Below, piece after piece: positions 1 to 5,270 of a stretch of 7,039 nucleotides of DNA. The DNA is taken from assembly GCA_947479185.1 (NCBI GenBank), contig CANJYY010000133.1, positions 1-7,039 of the forward strand. The letters are read 5' to 3'. The stretch's first letter is position 1; every line of letters begins with the position of its first letter. The stretch is from Caulobacteraceae bacterium (GTDB lineage: Bacteria; Pseudomonadota; Alphaproteobacteria; Caulobacterales; Caulobacteraceae). The notes under the pieces are model-generated. The model had not been told where the DNA came from. It made no database searches and saw only the letters and a list, made by a program, of their open reading frames with translations. Position numbers and translations under genes: made by a program.

Positions 1-309
1 AGCGACATCGCTGCCTTCGATCCGGACATCATCCTCGTCGGCATGGGCATGCCGCGCCAGGAGGACTGGATCGCCGCCAACCGTCACCGGATCGGCCGCG
101 GCGTCTTCTTCCCCGTCGGCGCGGCCTTCGACTACGAGGCCGGCGAACAGGCGGCGGCCCCGCGCTGGACCGGCCGGCTGGGGGTGGAGTGGCTCTACCG
201 TCTGCTGTCCCAGCCCAGACGCCTGGCCTACCGCTATCTGATCGAGCCCTGGTTCCTGGCCCCGGCCGCCCTGGCCGACGTCGGCGCCCGTTTCGCGCGC
301 CGGGCTTGA
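1..309 (+). CDS. WecG/TagA/CpsF-family glycosyltransferase, C-terminal part (5' truncated by window)
   Basis: The reading frame is open from the first base and ends at TGA 307-309, giving the last 102 residues; the ATG at 43 is internal and is not the start. Visible family marks are a hydrophobic strand followed by G-M-G-x-P-R-Q-E-x-W-I (residues 14-24 of the visible part), then F-P-V-G-A-A-F-D-Y-E-A-G, then A-P-R-W, and a C-terminal G-V-E-W-L-Y-R-L-L-x-x-P-R-R-L segment ending in R-Y-L. This order matches the C-terminal half of the WecG/TagA/CpsF family (GT26), which transfers N-acetylmannosaminyl-type or related sugars from a UDP donor to a lipid-linked acceptor at the cytoplasmic membrane during surface polysaccharide synthesis. 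The exact donor and acceptor cannot be read from this piece. It probably closes a polysaccharide gene group lying upstream of the window. The next gene begins 52 bases later and looks unrelated. Confidence 0.9.
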   Translation, partial: SDIAAFDPDIILVGMGMPRQEDWIAANRHRIGRGVFFPVGAAFDYEAGEQAAAPRWTGRLGVEWLYRLLSQPRRLAYRYLIEPWFLAPAALADVGARFARRA

Positions 310-361
310 ACCGACTCTGATCTCGGCCCCATCGTGCGCGGGCACAGCCGGGGACACCTCC

Positions 362-1099
362 ATGATCGAACGCCAGCTCGACATCCGCACGAAGGATGGC
401 GCGACGACCACCTTCATCGTCCATCCGGAGCGGGAAGGGCCGCACCCGGTCATCCTGTTCTTCATGGACGCCCCGGCGATCCGCGAGGAGCTGCGCGACA
501 TGGCTCGCCGGCTGGCGACCAGCGGCTACTACGTCATGCTGCCCAACCTCTACTACCGCGCCGGAGTGATGGAGCTGGGGACCCTGTCGCCCGATCCCAA
601 CGACCCGGGCCGGGCGCGGATGTTCGAGCTGATGAACAGCCTTTCGATCCCGCTGGTCATGGATGATGCGGCGGCCCTGCTGACCTTCGCCGAGGCGGAC
701 CCCGCCGCCTGGACTGGCTCGATCGGCACGGTCGGCTACTGCATGAGCGGGCCCTACGCCATCGCCGCCGCCGCCCGGTTCCGCGACCGGGTCAAGGCGG
801 CGGCCTCGATCCACGGCGTCTCGCTGATGACCGACGCCCCCGACAGCCCGCACCTGCTGGCCCGCCAGACGGACGCCGAGCTCTACTTCGGCTGCGCCCA
901 GATCGACCGCTGGTTCCCGGAGGAGGCCATCGCGCCCCTGCGCGACGACCTGGCGGCCAACGGCGTGCGGGCCGAGGTCGAACTCTGCCCCGGGGTCGAG
1001 CACGGCTATGTCTTTCCCAGGCGGCCGGCCTACGACCGCGACGCCGCCGAGCGGCACTGGGAGCGGATCCTCGCGCTGTACCGCCGCCAGCTGCGCTAG
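362..1099 (+). CDS. Dienelactone hydrolase family protein
   Basis: A 245-residue alpha/beta hydrolase of the DLH family, the usual length for single-domain members. The nucleophile elbow reads G-Y-C-M-S-G with Cys127, giving the Cys nucleophile typical of DLH rather than Ser. The other triad members are most likely Asp182 (in C-A-Q-I-D-R-W-F-P) and His214 (in V-E-H-G-Y-V-F-P). The early segment F-F-M-D-A-P-A-I-R (34-41) is a DLH signature near the oxyanion hole. There is no signal peptide, so it should be cytoplasmic. Family members hydrolyse lactones such as dienelactone in chloroaromatic breakdown, but many have other ester or lactone substrates; the substrate here is unknown. The ATG at 362 is preceded by GGGGA (350-354) at workable spacing. 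A YCII/DGPF gene follows 79 bases downstream with its own strong ribosome binding site, so they may or may not share a transcript. Confidence 0.9.
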   Translation: MIERQLDIRTKDGATTTFIVHPEREGPHPVILFFMDAPAIREELRDMARRLATSGYYVMLPNLYYRAGVMELGTLSPDPNDPGRARMFELMNSLSIPLVMDDAAALLTFAEADPAAWTGSIGTVGYCMSGPYAIAAAARFRDRVKAAASIHGVSLMTDAPDSPHLLARQTDAELYFGCAQIDRWFPEEAIAPLRDDLAANGVRAEVELCPGVEHGYVFPRRPAYDRDAAERHWERILALYRRQLR

Positions 1100-1165
1100 C
1101 CTGTCTCCGGCGCGAGTGTCGGGATCACCCCCGGCCGTTCGTCATCCTGTCGAGACGCCCTCATC

Positions 1166-1172
1166 AAGGAGA
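1166..1172 (+). promoter_or_regulatory. Ribosome binding site fixing the YCII/DGPF gene start
   Basis: AAGGAGA lies 6 bases before ATG 1179. It settles the start at 1179 although the frame is open further upstream to ATG 1008, inside the preceding hydrolase gene. Confidence 0.8.
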
Positions 1173-1178
1173 CCGACC

Positions 1179-1598
1179 ATGCGCTTCATGCTGCTGATGA
1201 TCCCCGGCGGCTACGAGACGGCCGGCCCCGAGCTCGTGCTGCCGGTCGACGCGGTCGAGAAGATGATGGCCTACAACCAGTCGCTGGTGGACGCCGGCAT
1301 CCTGCGCAGCGCCGAGGGCCTGCATCCGCCGGCGGTCGGCAAGCGGGTGTCGTTCGCGGGCGGAAAGCCCCTGATCACCGACGGTCCGTTCGCCGAGTCG
1401 AAGGAGGCGCTGGGTGGCTTCTGGATCATCGAGGTCGCCTCGCTTGAGGAGGCCGCGGCCTGGGCGGCTCGCTGTCCGGCCCGGGAGAACGAGGTCATCG
1501 AGATCCGCCGCATCCAGGAGATGGAAGACTTCTCGCCGGACGTGCGGGAGGTGGCGAAGGGCCTGGATCTCGAAGGCAGCGGCTGGTCGCGGGCCTGA
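1179..1598 (+). CDS. YCII/DGPF-domain family protein
   Basis: A 139-residue protein starting M-R-F-M-L-L-M-I-P, with the diagnostic D-G-P-F motif at residues 68-71 inside T-D-G-P-F-A-E-S-K-E-A-L-G-G-F-W-I-I-E-V. This is the YCII-related (DGPF) family, a small dimeric ferredoxin-like fold. The paralogues often sit beside ECF sigma factor genes, but none is seen here. The C-terminal part (E-V-I-E-I-R-R-I-Q-E-M-E-D-F) is also typical. The biochemical role is not established for most members; some YciI-like proteins have hydrolase or dehydrochlorinase activity. Residues upstream of Met1 in the longer open frame are not family-like, supporting the shorter start with its strong Shine-Dalgarno. It lies downstream of the DLH gene and may be co-transcribed with it. 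Confidence 0.9.
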   Translation: MRFMLLMIPGGYETAGPELVLPVDAVEKMMAYNQSLVDAGILRSAEGLHPPAVGKRVSFAGGKPLITDGPFAESKEALGGFWIIEVASLEEAAAWAARCPARENEVIEIRRIQEMEDFSPDVREVAKGLDLEGSGWSRA

Positions 1599-1913
1599 GG
1601 GCCGGCCGGAACAGCATCTGCGGGTGCGACAAAGGGTTTCCGCCGCCGGGCCCGCTACCGCCCGAGGTCCCAGAATCATTGAGGAAATCCAGACGCCCGG
1701 AACGGGTCTCCGGAGACGTGTCGGCGGTCTCTCTGTTATTAAGTGGCGCGCAACGGCCTTTTGCCCTATGAAGGCAAAGTCGAATTTCGTTCTGGTTCGG
1801 TTGCTCTATACACTTGGTCTTCGGATCGGGTTCCGGGCCTCCCTCGTTCCTCTCCGACATTTTGATCGTGCGGCGCCTGACCCGGCCCGCGCGTCCTCAA
1901 GCAGATCAAGACC
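1599..1913. other. 315-base gap before the small-gene cluster, probable promoter/leader region
   Basis: No convincing gene is seen. GC falls to about 48% between 1731 and 1810, well below the flanking genes, which fits a promoter or leader. Candidate elements are weak: a TATACA-like hexamer at 1807-1812 with TTTCGT at 1785-1790 (16-base spacer), and a small hairpin with stem TTTGCC (1760-1765) and GGCAAA (1773-1778) around a 7-base loop. The open frames crossing this gap have composition and peptides typical of shadow frames. The function as a leader for the genes starting at 1914 is inference. Confidence 0.4.
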
Positions 1914-2150
1914 ATGTCCACTGTTCAACGCGCTTACGCCTTGGCCCGGTCCGGCCAGTTCCGTGATGTCGATGTCCTCAAGGACCGACTGAAGGCGGAA
2001 GGCTGTCGGGCGGTTGACGCCCTGCTGGCGGCCCGTTCGATCCGCAAGCATCTGGAAGCGATCTGCGCCGCCACCTTCAAGCCGCCGCTCGACACTCCGA
2101 CGCCGACCGAGCCCCCGACGCCGCCCGAGCCTCCGACCCCGACCGAATAG
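1914..2150 (+). CDS. Small helical protein with Pro/Thr/Glu-rich tail, function unknown
   Basis: A 78-residue protein. Residues 4-52 look like a compact helical domain: Q-R-A-Y-A-L-A-R-S-G-Q-F-R-D-V, then L-K-D-R-L-K-A-E-G-C and R-S-I-R-K-H-L-E-A-I-C. From memory, short alphaproteobacterial proteins share the pattern A-Y-x-L-A-R-S-G-x-F followed by L-K-A-E-G, so this is probably a conserved family, but I cannot name it. Residues 57-78 form a low-complexity tail built from P-T-P-x-E-P-like units, ending acidic, likely an extended disordered segment. There are no membrane segments and no signal peptide. The Shine-Dalgarno before ATG 1914 is weak. The next gene starts 34 bases downstream on the same strand, and the four genes 1914-2990 look like one operon. 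Codon use (GC-rich third positions) supports coding in the domain part. Confidence 0.7.
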   Translation: MSTVQRAYALARSGQFRDVDVLKDRLKAEGCRAVDALLAARSIRKHLEAICAATFKPPLDTPTPTEPPTPPEPPTPTE

Positions 2151-2184
2151 TCCGGCCGCTCGCGCCCGCACGTCCGAAAGACAC

Positions 2185-2544
2185 ATGAACGATATTCTCA
2201 AGACCGGCTTCGCGGATCGGCTCAAGACCGCCGCTGAAGCCAAGCAGGCCCTTCTGGCCAAGATGAAGCCGAAGGCGACCGTCACCGATCCCCTGTTCGC
2301 CGAGCGCGCCGCCATGAAGGCGGCCGAGCTCGAACGGGTCCGCGATGAACGCGCTGTCGCCAAGGCCGCCGCCAAGCAGGCTGTGGCCGACGCCGAAGAG
2401 GCAGCGCGCCTTGCCGAAGCCGCCCGCGCCGAGGCCGATCTCGACGCCCGCCGCGGCGAGCGCAAGGAACGCAAGGCCCTGACCAAGGCCGAGCAGAAGG
2501 CCGCCCGCGACGCCAAATACGCCGCCCGCAAGGCCCGGCAATAG
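2185..2544 (+). CDS. DUF6481-like Lys/Ala/Glu-rich small protein
   Basis: A 119-residue, highly charged protein. The N-terminus (residues 7-24, T-G-F-A-D-R-L-K-T-A-A-E-A-K-Q-A-L-L) and the C-terminal E-Q-K-A-A-R-D-A-K-Y-A-A-R-K-A-R (103-118) match what I remember of the DUF6481 family, found mostly in alphaproteobacteria. Between them, residues 40-100 are an Ala/Glu/Arg/Lys-rich stretch predicted to be a long helix, possibly coiled coil. There is no signal peptide or membrane segment. The frame is also open upstream to ATG 2014, but that part overlaps the previous gene and is Pro/Arg-rich shadow sequence, so ATG 2185 is chosen. A weak purine-rich site (GAAAG) precedes it. The function of the family is unknown; the strongly charged helix would suit RNA, ribosome or protein scaffolding roles, but that is only a guess. 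Confidence 0.8.
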   Translation: MNDILKTGFADRLKTAAEAKQALLAKMKPKATVTDPLFAERAAMKAAELERVRDERAVAKAAAKQAVADAEEAARLAEAARAEADLDARRGERKERKALTKAEQKAARDAKYAARKARQ

Positions 2545-2571
2545 CCCCTGACCCTGACGGAGTGCGCCGCC

Positions 2572-2718
2572 ATGGCCCGCAAGCCCAACTACAATTTCGA
2601 ACGCAGTGAACGCGAACGCCTCAAGGCGGTGAAGGCCGCCGAAAAGGCTGAAGCCAAGCGGCGCGCCCGCGAATCCGGCCAGCCGGAAGAGCCGACGCCG
2701 GCCGACGACGACGAATAG
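2572..2718 (+). CDS. 48-residue conserved basic protein, function unknown
   Basis: A short gene from ATG 2572 to TAG 2716-2718. The product starts M-A-R-K-P-N-Y-N-F-E-R and continues with R-E-R-L-K-A-V-K-A-A-E-K-A-E-A-K-R-R, a Lys/Arg/Glu-rich helix, then ends in an acidic tail P-T-P-A-D-D-D-E. The opening M-A-(R/K)-(K/R)-P-x-Y-x-F-E-(R/K) is, from memory, a widespread motif of very small proteobacterial proteins of unknown function. GGAG at 2559-2562 gives a Shine-Dalgarno 9 bases before the start. It lies 27 bases after the DUF6481-like gene and 8 bases before the next gene, so it is almost certainly part of the same transcript. Its size makes it easy to miss in automated annotation. Confidence 0.75.
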   Translation: MARKPNYNFERSERERLKAVKAAEKAEAKRRARESGQPEEPTPADDDE

Positions 2719-2726
2719 AGACAGAC

Positions 2727-2990
2727 ATGCAGACCGCGACCATCTTCAATCTCGAGACCGTTCCGCTGGACGGCGAGGTCTTCGCCGATTGCGAATTCCG
2801 CGACTGCCGGATGGTCTTCAGCGGCGGCAAGCCGCCGGTGTTCGACAACTGCCGTTTCGACACCTGCGACTGGCGTTTCGATGACGCGGCCGCGCGCACC
2901 CTGGCCCACCTCAAGGTGGTCTGGGCCGCCGGCGGCAAGGCCCAGGTCCAGGCGCTGATCAAGGAAATCACCGTCAGCGGCGGGAAGTAG
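2727..2990 (+). CDS. 87-residue pentapeptide-like protein with paired C-x-F-x-x-C motifs
   Basis: The product has two similar units, C-E-F-R-D-C (Cys22, Cys27) and C-R-F-D-T-C (Cys42, Cys47), exactly 20 residues apart, joined by M-V-F-S-G-G-K-P-P-V-F-D-N. A Phe repeated between alternating polar residues recalls a very short pentapeptide-repeat (right-handed beta helix) surface. The second half (residues 52-82, with D-A-A-A-R-T-L-A-H-L-K and A-Q-V-Q-A-L-I-K-E-I) is helical. From memory, short bacterial proteins with a C-x-F-x-x-C, S-G-G-K-P-P-x-F, C-x-F-x-x-C, W-x-F order followed by one helix are widespread but uncharacterised. There is no signal peptide, so the cysteines would be in the reducing cytoplasm, where structural or metal roles are possible but unproven. 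The start at ATG 2727 sits 8 bases after the previous stop, implying translational coupling. It is the last gene before the intergenic repeat. Confidence 0.75.
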   Translation: MQTATIFNLETVPLDGEVFADCEFRDCRMVFSGGKPPVFDNCRFDTCDWRFDDAAARTLAHLKVVWAAGGKAQVQALIKEITVSGGK

Positions 2991-2996
2991 TTCAAG

Positions 2997-3125
2997 GATC
3001 CTCCCCTCTTGGGGAGGCGGCCCTGCGTAGCCGAAGGCGAAGCAGGGACGGGGGGGCGGCGCCGGTGGCGCGGCAAGAGCCTCCTTCAGTCCGCTTCGCG
3101 GACAGCGCCCCCGGAGGGGAGCATC
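2997..3125. repeat. Palindrome-rich intergenic element between convergent genes (likely dispersed repeat/terminator)
   Basis: The ends are near-perfect inverted repeats: GATCCTCCCCTC (2997-3008) against GAGGGGAGCATC (3114-3125), 11 of 12 pairing. Inside are a GC hairpin CCTCCCC-TCTT-GGGGAGG (3000-3017), a stem CCCTGC (3021-3026) with GCAGGG (3042-3047), a G-run (3050-3056), and a hairpin GTCCGC-TTC-GCGGAC (3089-3103). Nested palindromes with a TTC loop in GC-rich stems are the style of dispersed intergenic repeats I recall from Caulobacterales genomes. It fills almost all the gap between the convergent genes ending at 2990 and 3134, so it may stop transcription from both sides, though no T-run follows the stems. 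Only one copy is in this window, so dispersal is inferred. Confidence 0.65.
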
Positions 3126-3133
3126 TCAAGAGG

Positions 3134-3772
3134 TCAGCCGCCCGGGTCCGCCAGCCACAGGCTGTGATCCGAGAGCTTGCGCACCACGATGTCCGCCGCG
3201 TCCCGCGCCAGGATGATGTGCTCGCGCAGATTGGGCAGGTTCATCTGTCCCCAGACCATGCTCCGGGCGAAGGCCTCGGCCTCCGGCTCTGTCATGGCCC
3301 GGAAGCGGGCGTAGAACGACGCCGGATCGTGCTCGGCCGCGCGCCAGAAGTCCACGAACCGCCGCGCGAACCAGTCCTCCAGATCCGCCTCCCCGGCGTC
3401 GAGATAGACCAGCAGGTCGAGGCCGGCCGCCTTGTCCGCCAGGCCTAGCCCCTCGAGGATCAGGATGTCCGGCGGCGCGACGGTCCGGCTCAGGGACGGG
3501 TCGATGTCGTAGATGACATGCGAATAGCCGGGGAACACCGCCGGCCCCGTGCGCAGGGTCGCCACGGCGGCCGCCAGGCCGCCCTGGTCGTAGGTCTCCG
3601 GATAGCCCTTGCGCATCAGCGTCCCGCGCTCGACCAGCACGGCGTTGGGCCACAGGAAGCCGTCTGTCGAGACGACCTCAACCGTCAGGCCCGGTTCCAG
3701 CGCCGCCTTCAGGGCGTTCGCCAGCGTGCTCTTGCCGGCCGCGACCGAGCCGGTCAGCCCGACCACCCGCAC
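3134..3772 (-). CDS. Short type I pantothenate kinase (CoaA)-like P-loop kinase
   Basis: A 212-residue protein from GTG 3772. The Walker A loop is G-S-V-A-A-G-K-S (residues 8-15), followed by S-T-D-G-F (Asp37), M-R-K-G-Y-P-E-T-Y-D (53-62), Y-S-H-V-I-Y-D (His85), D-I-L-I-L-E-G-L (102-109), a D-P-A-S-F-Y helix near 149-154, and N-L-P-N-L-R-E-H-I (178-186). These match CoaA motifs in order, so pantothenate phosphorylation in CoA synthesis is possible. It lacks the roughly 90-residue N-terminal region of classic CoaA (about 316 residues), so it may be a paralogue with another small-molecule substrate. The frame stays open with GC-rich codons upstream of GTG 3772 (reading L-S-R-L-D-I-S-D-L-A-A-R-I-A-A-G), but the only start-like codon near the previous stop is CTG 3835-3833, overlapping the VOC stop as CTGA. 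Third gene of the TetR-VOC-kinase operon, 59 bases after the VOC stop if GTG is used. Confidence 0.8.
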   Translation of the reverse strand: MRVVGLTGSVAAGKSTLANALKAALEPGLTVEVVSTDGFLWPNAVLVERGTLMRKGYPETYDQGGLAAAVATLRTGPAVFPGYSHVIYDIDPSLSRTVAPPDILILEGLGLADKAAGLDLLVYLDAGEADLEDWFARRFVDFWRAAEHDPASFYARFRAMTEPEAEAFARSMVWGQMNLPNLREHIILARDAADIVVRKLSDHSLWLADPGG

Positions 3773-3831
3773 CGCCCCGGGCGAGGCCCCGGCGGCGATA
3801 CGCGCCGCCAGGTCGCTGATGTCGAGCCGGC

Positions 3832-4521
3832 TCAGGCGTGAGCCTTCACGGGCGTCTCGGTGTAGGACGCCCCGGCCGTCAGCATCTCGTCGGGAATCTG
3901 CAGCATCTTCAGATAGGCGTCCTTCGGATAGGCCATGTGCGGCTTGCTCTCGTCATAGGGCGGCTGCGGCACGGGGCTGGGGCCGGTGTAGGCGGCGGGC
4001 GCCTTGAAGCGCTCGGCCTCGGCGTCGTTGATGCCGGCCTTGGCCAGCACCGCCGGGTCGATCCACAGGGCCGGGTCCATCCCGCCGGTCGGGGTCGCGA
4101 CCTCCAGGGTCATCTGGTCGGGACCGGCGAAGTAGATCGACTTGCACATGCCGTGGTCGATCGGGCCGATGACGTTGACGCCATGGCTGCGGATACGGTC
4201 GCGCAGGCCGATCAGGTCGGCCTCGCTGTCGGCCCGGAACGCCAGGTGCTGCAGCGTGCCCGCCGCGCTGGGCAGGGCGCCGCTGCCGGCGTGGGTCACG
4301 CCCAACTGGGCCGGGATCTTGTCGACGTCGGGCAACTGGACGATCGAGAAGTAGCTGTGCTCGTTCATCTTCAGGAAGGCGTGCAGCCCGCCCGGCACGC
4401 CGTGCATGTCGAACAGCGCCACAAGCGGGCAGCCCATGACCTCCGAGAAGAAGGCGATGTGCTTCTTGATGTCCCCGGCCATGAAGGCCAGGTGGTGAAT
4501 GCCGGACGGCTGCTGGGTCAT
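3832..4521 (-). CDS. VOC superfamily protein (glyoxalase/extradiol dioxygenase-like)
   Basis: A 229-residue protein starting M-T-Q-Q-P-S-G-I-H-H-L-A-F. Two vicinal-oxygen-chelate half modules are visible: residues 7-63 (H-H-L-A-F, then helix I-A-F-F-S-E-V-M-G) and residues 88-142 (T-L-Q-H-L-A-F-R-A, then D-R-I-R-S-H-G-V and I-Y-F-A-G-P-D-Q-M-T-L-E-V). The probable metal ligands are His10, His92 and Glu140, the usual His/His/Glu pattern of metal-dependent VOC enzymes. Residues 145-229 are a Pro-rich C-terminal extension without recognised motifs. The reaction (ring cleavage, glyoxalase-type, other) cannot be told from sequence. The start is set by ATG 4521 with GAGGAAA (4527-4533) 5 bases upstream; the frame is open further up, but that part is antisense-like shadow within the TetR gene. 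It follows the TetR stop by 14 bases, so the two are surely one operon. Confidence 0.88.
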   Translation of the reverse strand: MTQQPSGIHHLAFMAGDIKKHIAFFSEVMGCPLVALFDMHGVPGGLHAFLKMNEHSYFSIVQLPDVDKIPAQLGVTHAGSGALPSAAGTLQHLAFRADSEADLIGLRDRIRSHGVNVIGPIDHGMCKSIYFAGPDQMTLEVATPTGGMDPALWIDPAVLAKAGINDAEAERFKAPAAYTGPSPVPQPPYDESKPHMAYPKDAYLKMLQIPDEMLTAGASYTETPVKAHA

Positions 4522-4535
4522 GGCGGTTTCCTCGT

Positions 4536-5183
4536 TCAGGTCTGTTCTGGTTGGATCATCAGACCGCCCAGAAGGGCGTCGAGGATCATCGTCTCGTGGG
4601 CCTGCCGGGCCTCGGGGCTGGCAGGGTCGATGCCGAAGCTCTGCTGGATCATCGGGGCCAGGTTGATCACCCCCACGCCGGCGGCCTGCAGGGTGATCAC
4701 CAGCTGCTCGGCCGGGAAGGGCTTCAGCTCGCCGGCGGCGATGGCCGCGCGCACGATGGCCACCAGCCGCCGGTTGCGCGGGCCGGTCAGGTGCGAGTCG
4801 AGCCAGGCCAGCCGCTCGCCGCCGGCCATGCCCTCCAGCGCGATGATCCGTCCCAGCGCCGGGTGTTTCCAGCTGATGCGCAGGAACAGCCGCATGGCCT
4901 CGCGCAGTTGCGCCACGGACGACAGATCCGCCGTCGCCTCCAGCCGCCGCTCCTCGGCGCTGATCAGCGCGCTCAGGTGCAGCATGGCCGCCCGCCACAG
5001 CTGGGCCTTGTCCTGGAAATGGTAGTGCAGGGTGGCCTGGGACACGCCGGCGCCGGCGGCGATCCCGGCCATCATCACCCGCTCGAAGCCCAGCCGCGAG
5101 AACATCTCCAGCGCCACGTCACGGATCCGCGCGGCGGTGCGTCCGCCCTTGCCGACCGGAACTGTCGTCGCCGCTTCCGCCAC
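4536..5183 (-). CDS. TetR/AcrR-family transcriptional regulator
   Basis: A 215-residue protein. The N-terminal DNA-binding domain spans about residues 15-62: R-T-A-A-R-I-R-D-V-A-L-E-M-F-S-R-L-G-F, then the helix-turn-helix I-A-A-G-A-G-V-S-Q-A-T-L-H-Y-H-F-Q-D-K, which is the textbook TetR signature. Residues 70-215 are the all-helical ligand-binding and dimerisation part, with a helix containing A-L-E-G-M-A-G-G-E-R-L near 115-125; the ligand is unknown. The start is GTG 5183 because AAGGAG (5193-5198) lies 9 bases upstream; the frame runs open far beyond through the antisense of the divergent hydrolase, but that is shadow. It is first in a minus-strand operon with the VOC and kinase genes and divergent from the hydrolase at 5271. 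It probably represses both directions through the palindrome at 5206-5229. Confidence 0.92.
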   Translation of the reverse strand: MAEAATTVPVGKGGRTAARIRDVALEMFSRLGFERVMMAGIAAGAGVSQATLHYHFQDKAQLWRAAMLHLSALISAEERRLEATADLSSVAQLREAMRLFLRISWKHPALGRIIALEGMAGGERLAWLDSHLTGPRNRRLVAIVRAAIAAGELKPFPAEQLVITLQAAGVGVINLAPMIQQSFGIDPASPEARQAHETMILDALLGGLMIQPEQT

Positions 5184-5192
5184 GCGCCTTGA

Positions 5193-5198
5193 CTCCTT
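5193..5198 (-). promoter_or_regulatory. Ribosome binding site deciding the TetR GTG start
   Basis: On the minus strand AAGGAG precedes GTG 5183 by 9 bases. It supports the GTG start over any of the upstream start codons in the long open frame. Confidence 0.7.
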
Positions 5199-5205
5199 CG
5201 TCCGA

Positions 5206-5229
5206 ATTCCTGACTTAGAAATCAGAAAT
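5206..5229. promoter_or_regulatory. Candidate TetR operator (24-base near-palindrome) in the divergent spacer
   Basis: Nine of twelve base pairs match around the centre between 5217 and 5218. The core is CTGACTTAGAAATCAG (5210-5225), which contains CTGA-x-TT and AA-x-TCAG half sites, flanked by ATT at 5206-5208 and AAT at 5227-5229. It is AT-rich against a GC-rich background and lies between the divergent TetR and hydrolase starts, where TetR-family operators usually sit. A TTGACT at 5189-5194 could be a -35 element for the plus-strand hydrolase, with the operator covering the -10 zone, but no good -10 match is seen. Confidence 0.6.
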
Positions 5230-5270
5230 GACCGTCCGCGGCAAGCGGCGGCGCCCTCCGGGAGGATTCC

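Noticed and set aside
29..1057. A 342-codon minus-strand open frame opposite the glycosyltransferase and DLH genes
   Set aside because: The peptide is low-complexity Gly/Arg/Ala/Val without motifs, while the plus strand carries two clear enzyme families.
1008..1178. N-terminal extension of the YCII/DGPF gene to ATG 1008
   Set aside because: The extension is Ser/Pro/Arg-rich, overlaps the DLH gene, and the strong ribosome binding site at 1166-1172 points to ATG 1179.
1806..2588. A 260-codon minus-strand open frame opposite the small-gene cluster
   Set aside because: It is a Ser/Ala/Arg-rich shadow of the Lys/Ala/Glu-rich genes; no ribosome binding site or motif is seen, and the plus-strand proteins match remembered families.
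3838..5025. A 395-codon plus-strand open frame opposite the VOC and TetR genes
   Set aside because: It has no domain motifs and His/Gly/Arg-rich shadow composition; the minus strand has well-marked VOC and TetR proteins with ribosome binding sites.
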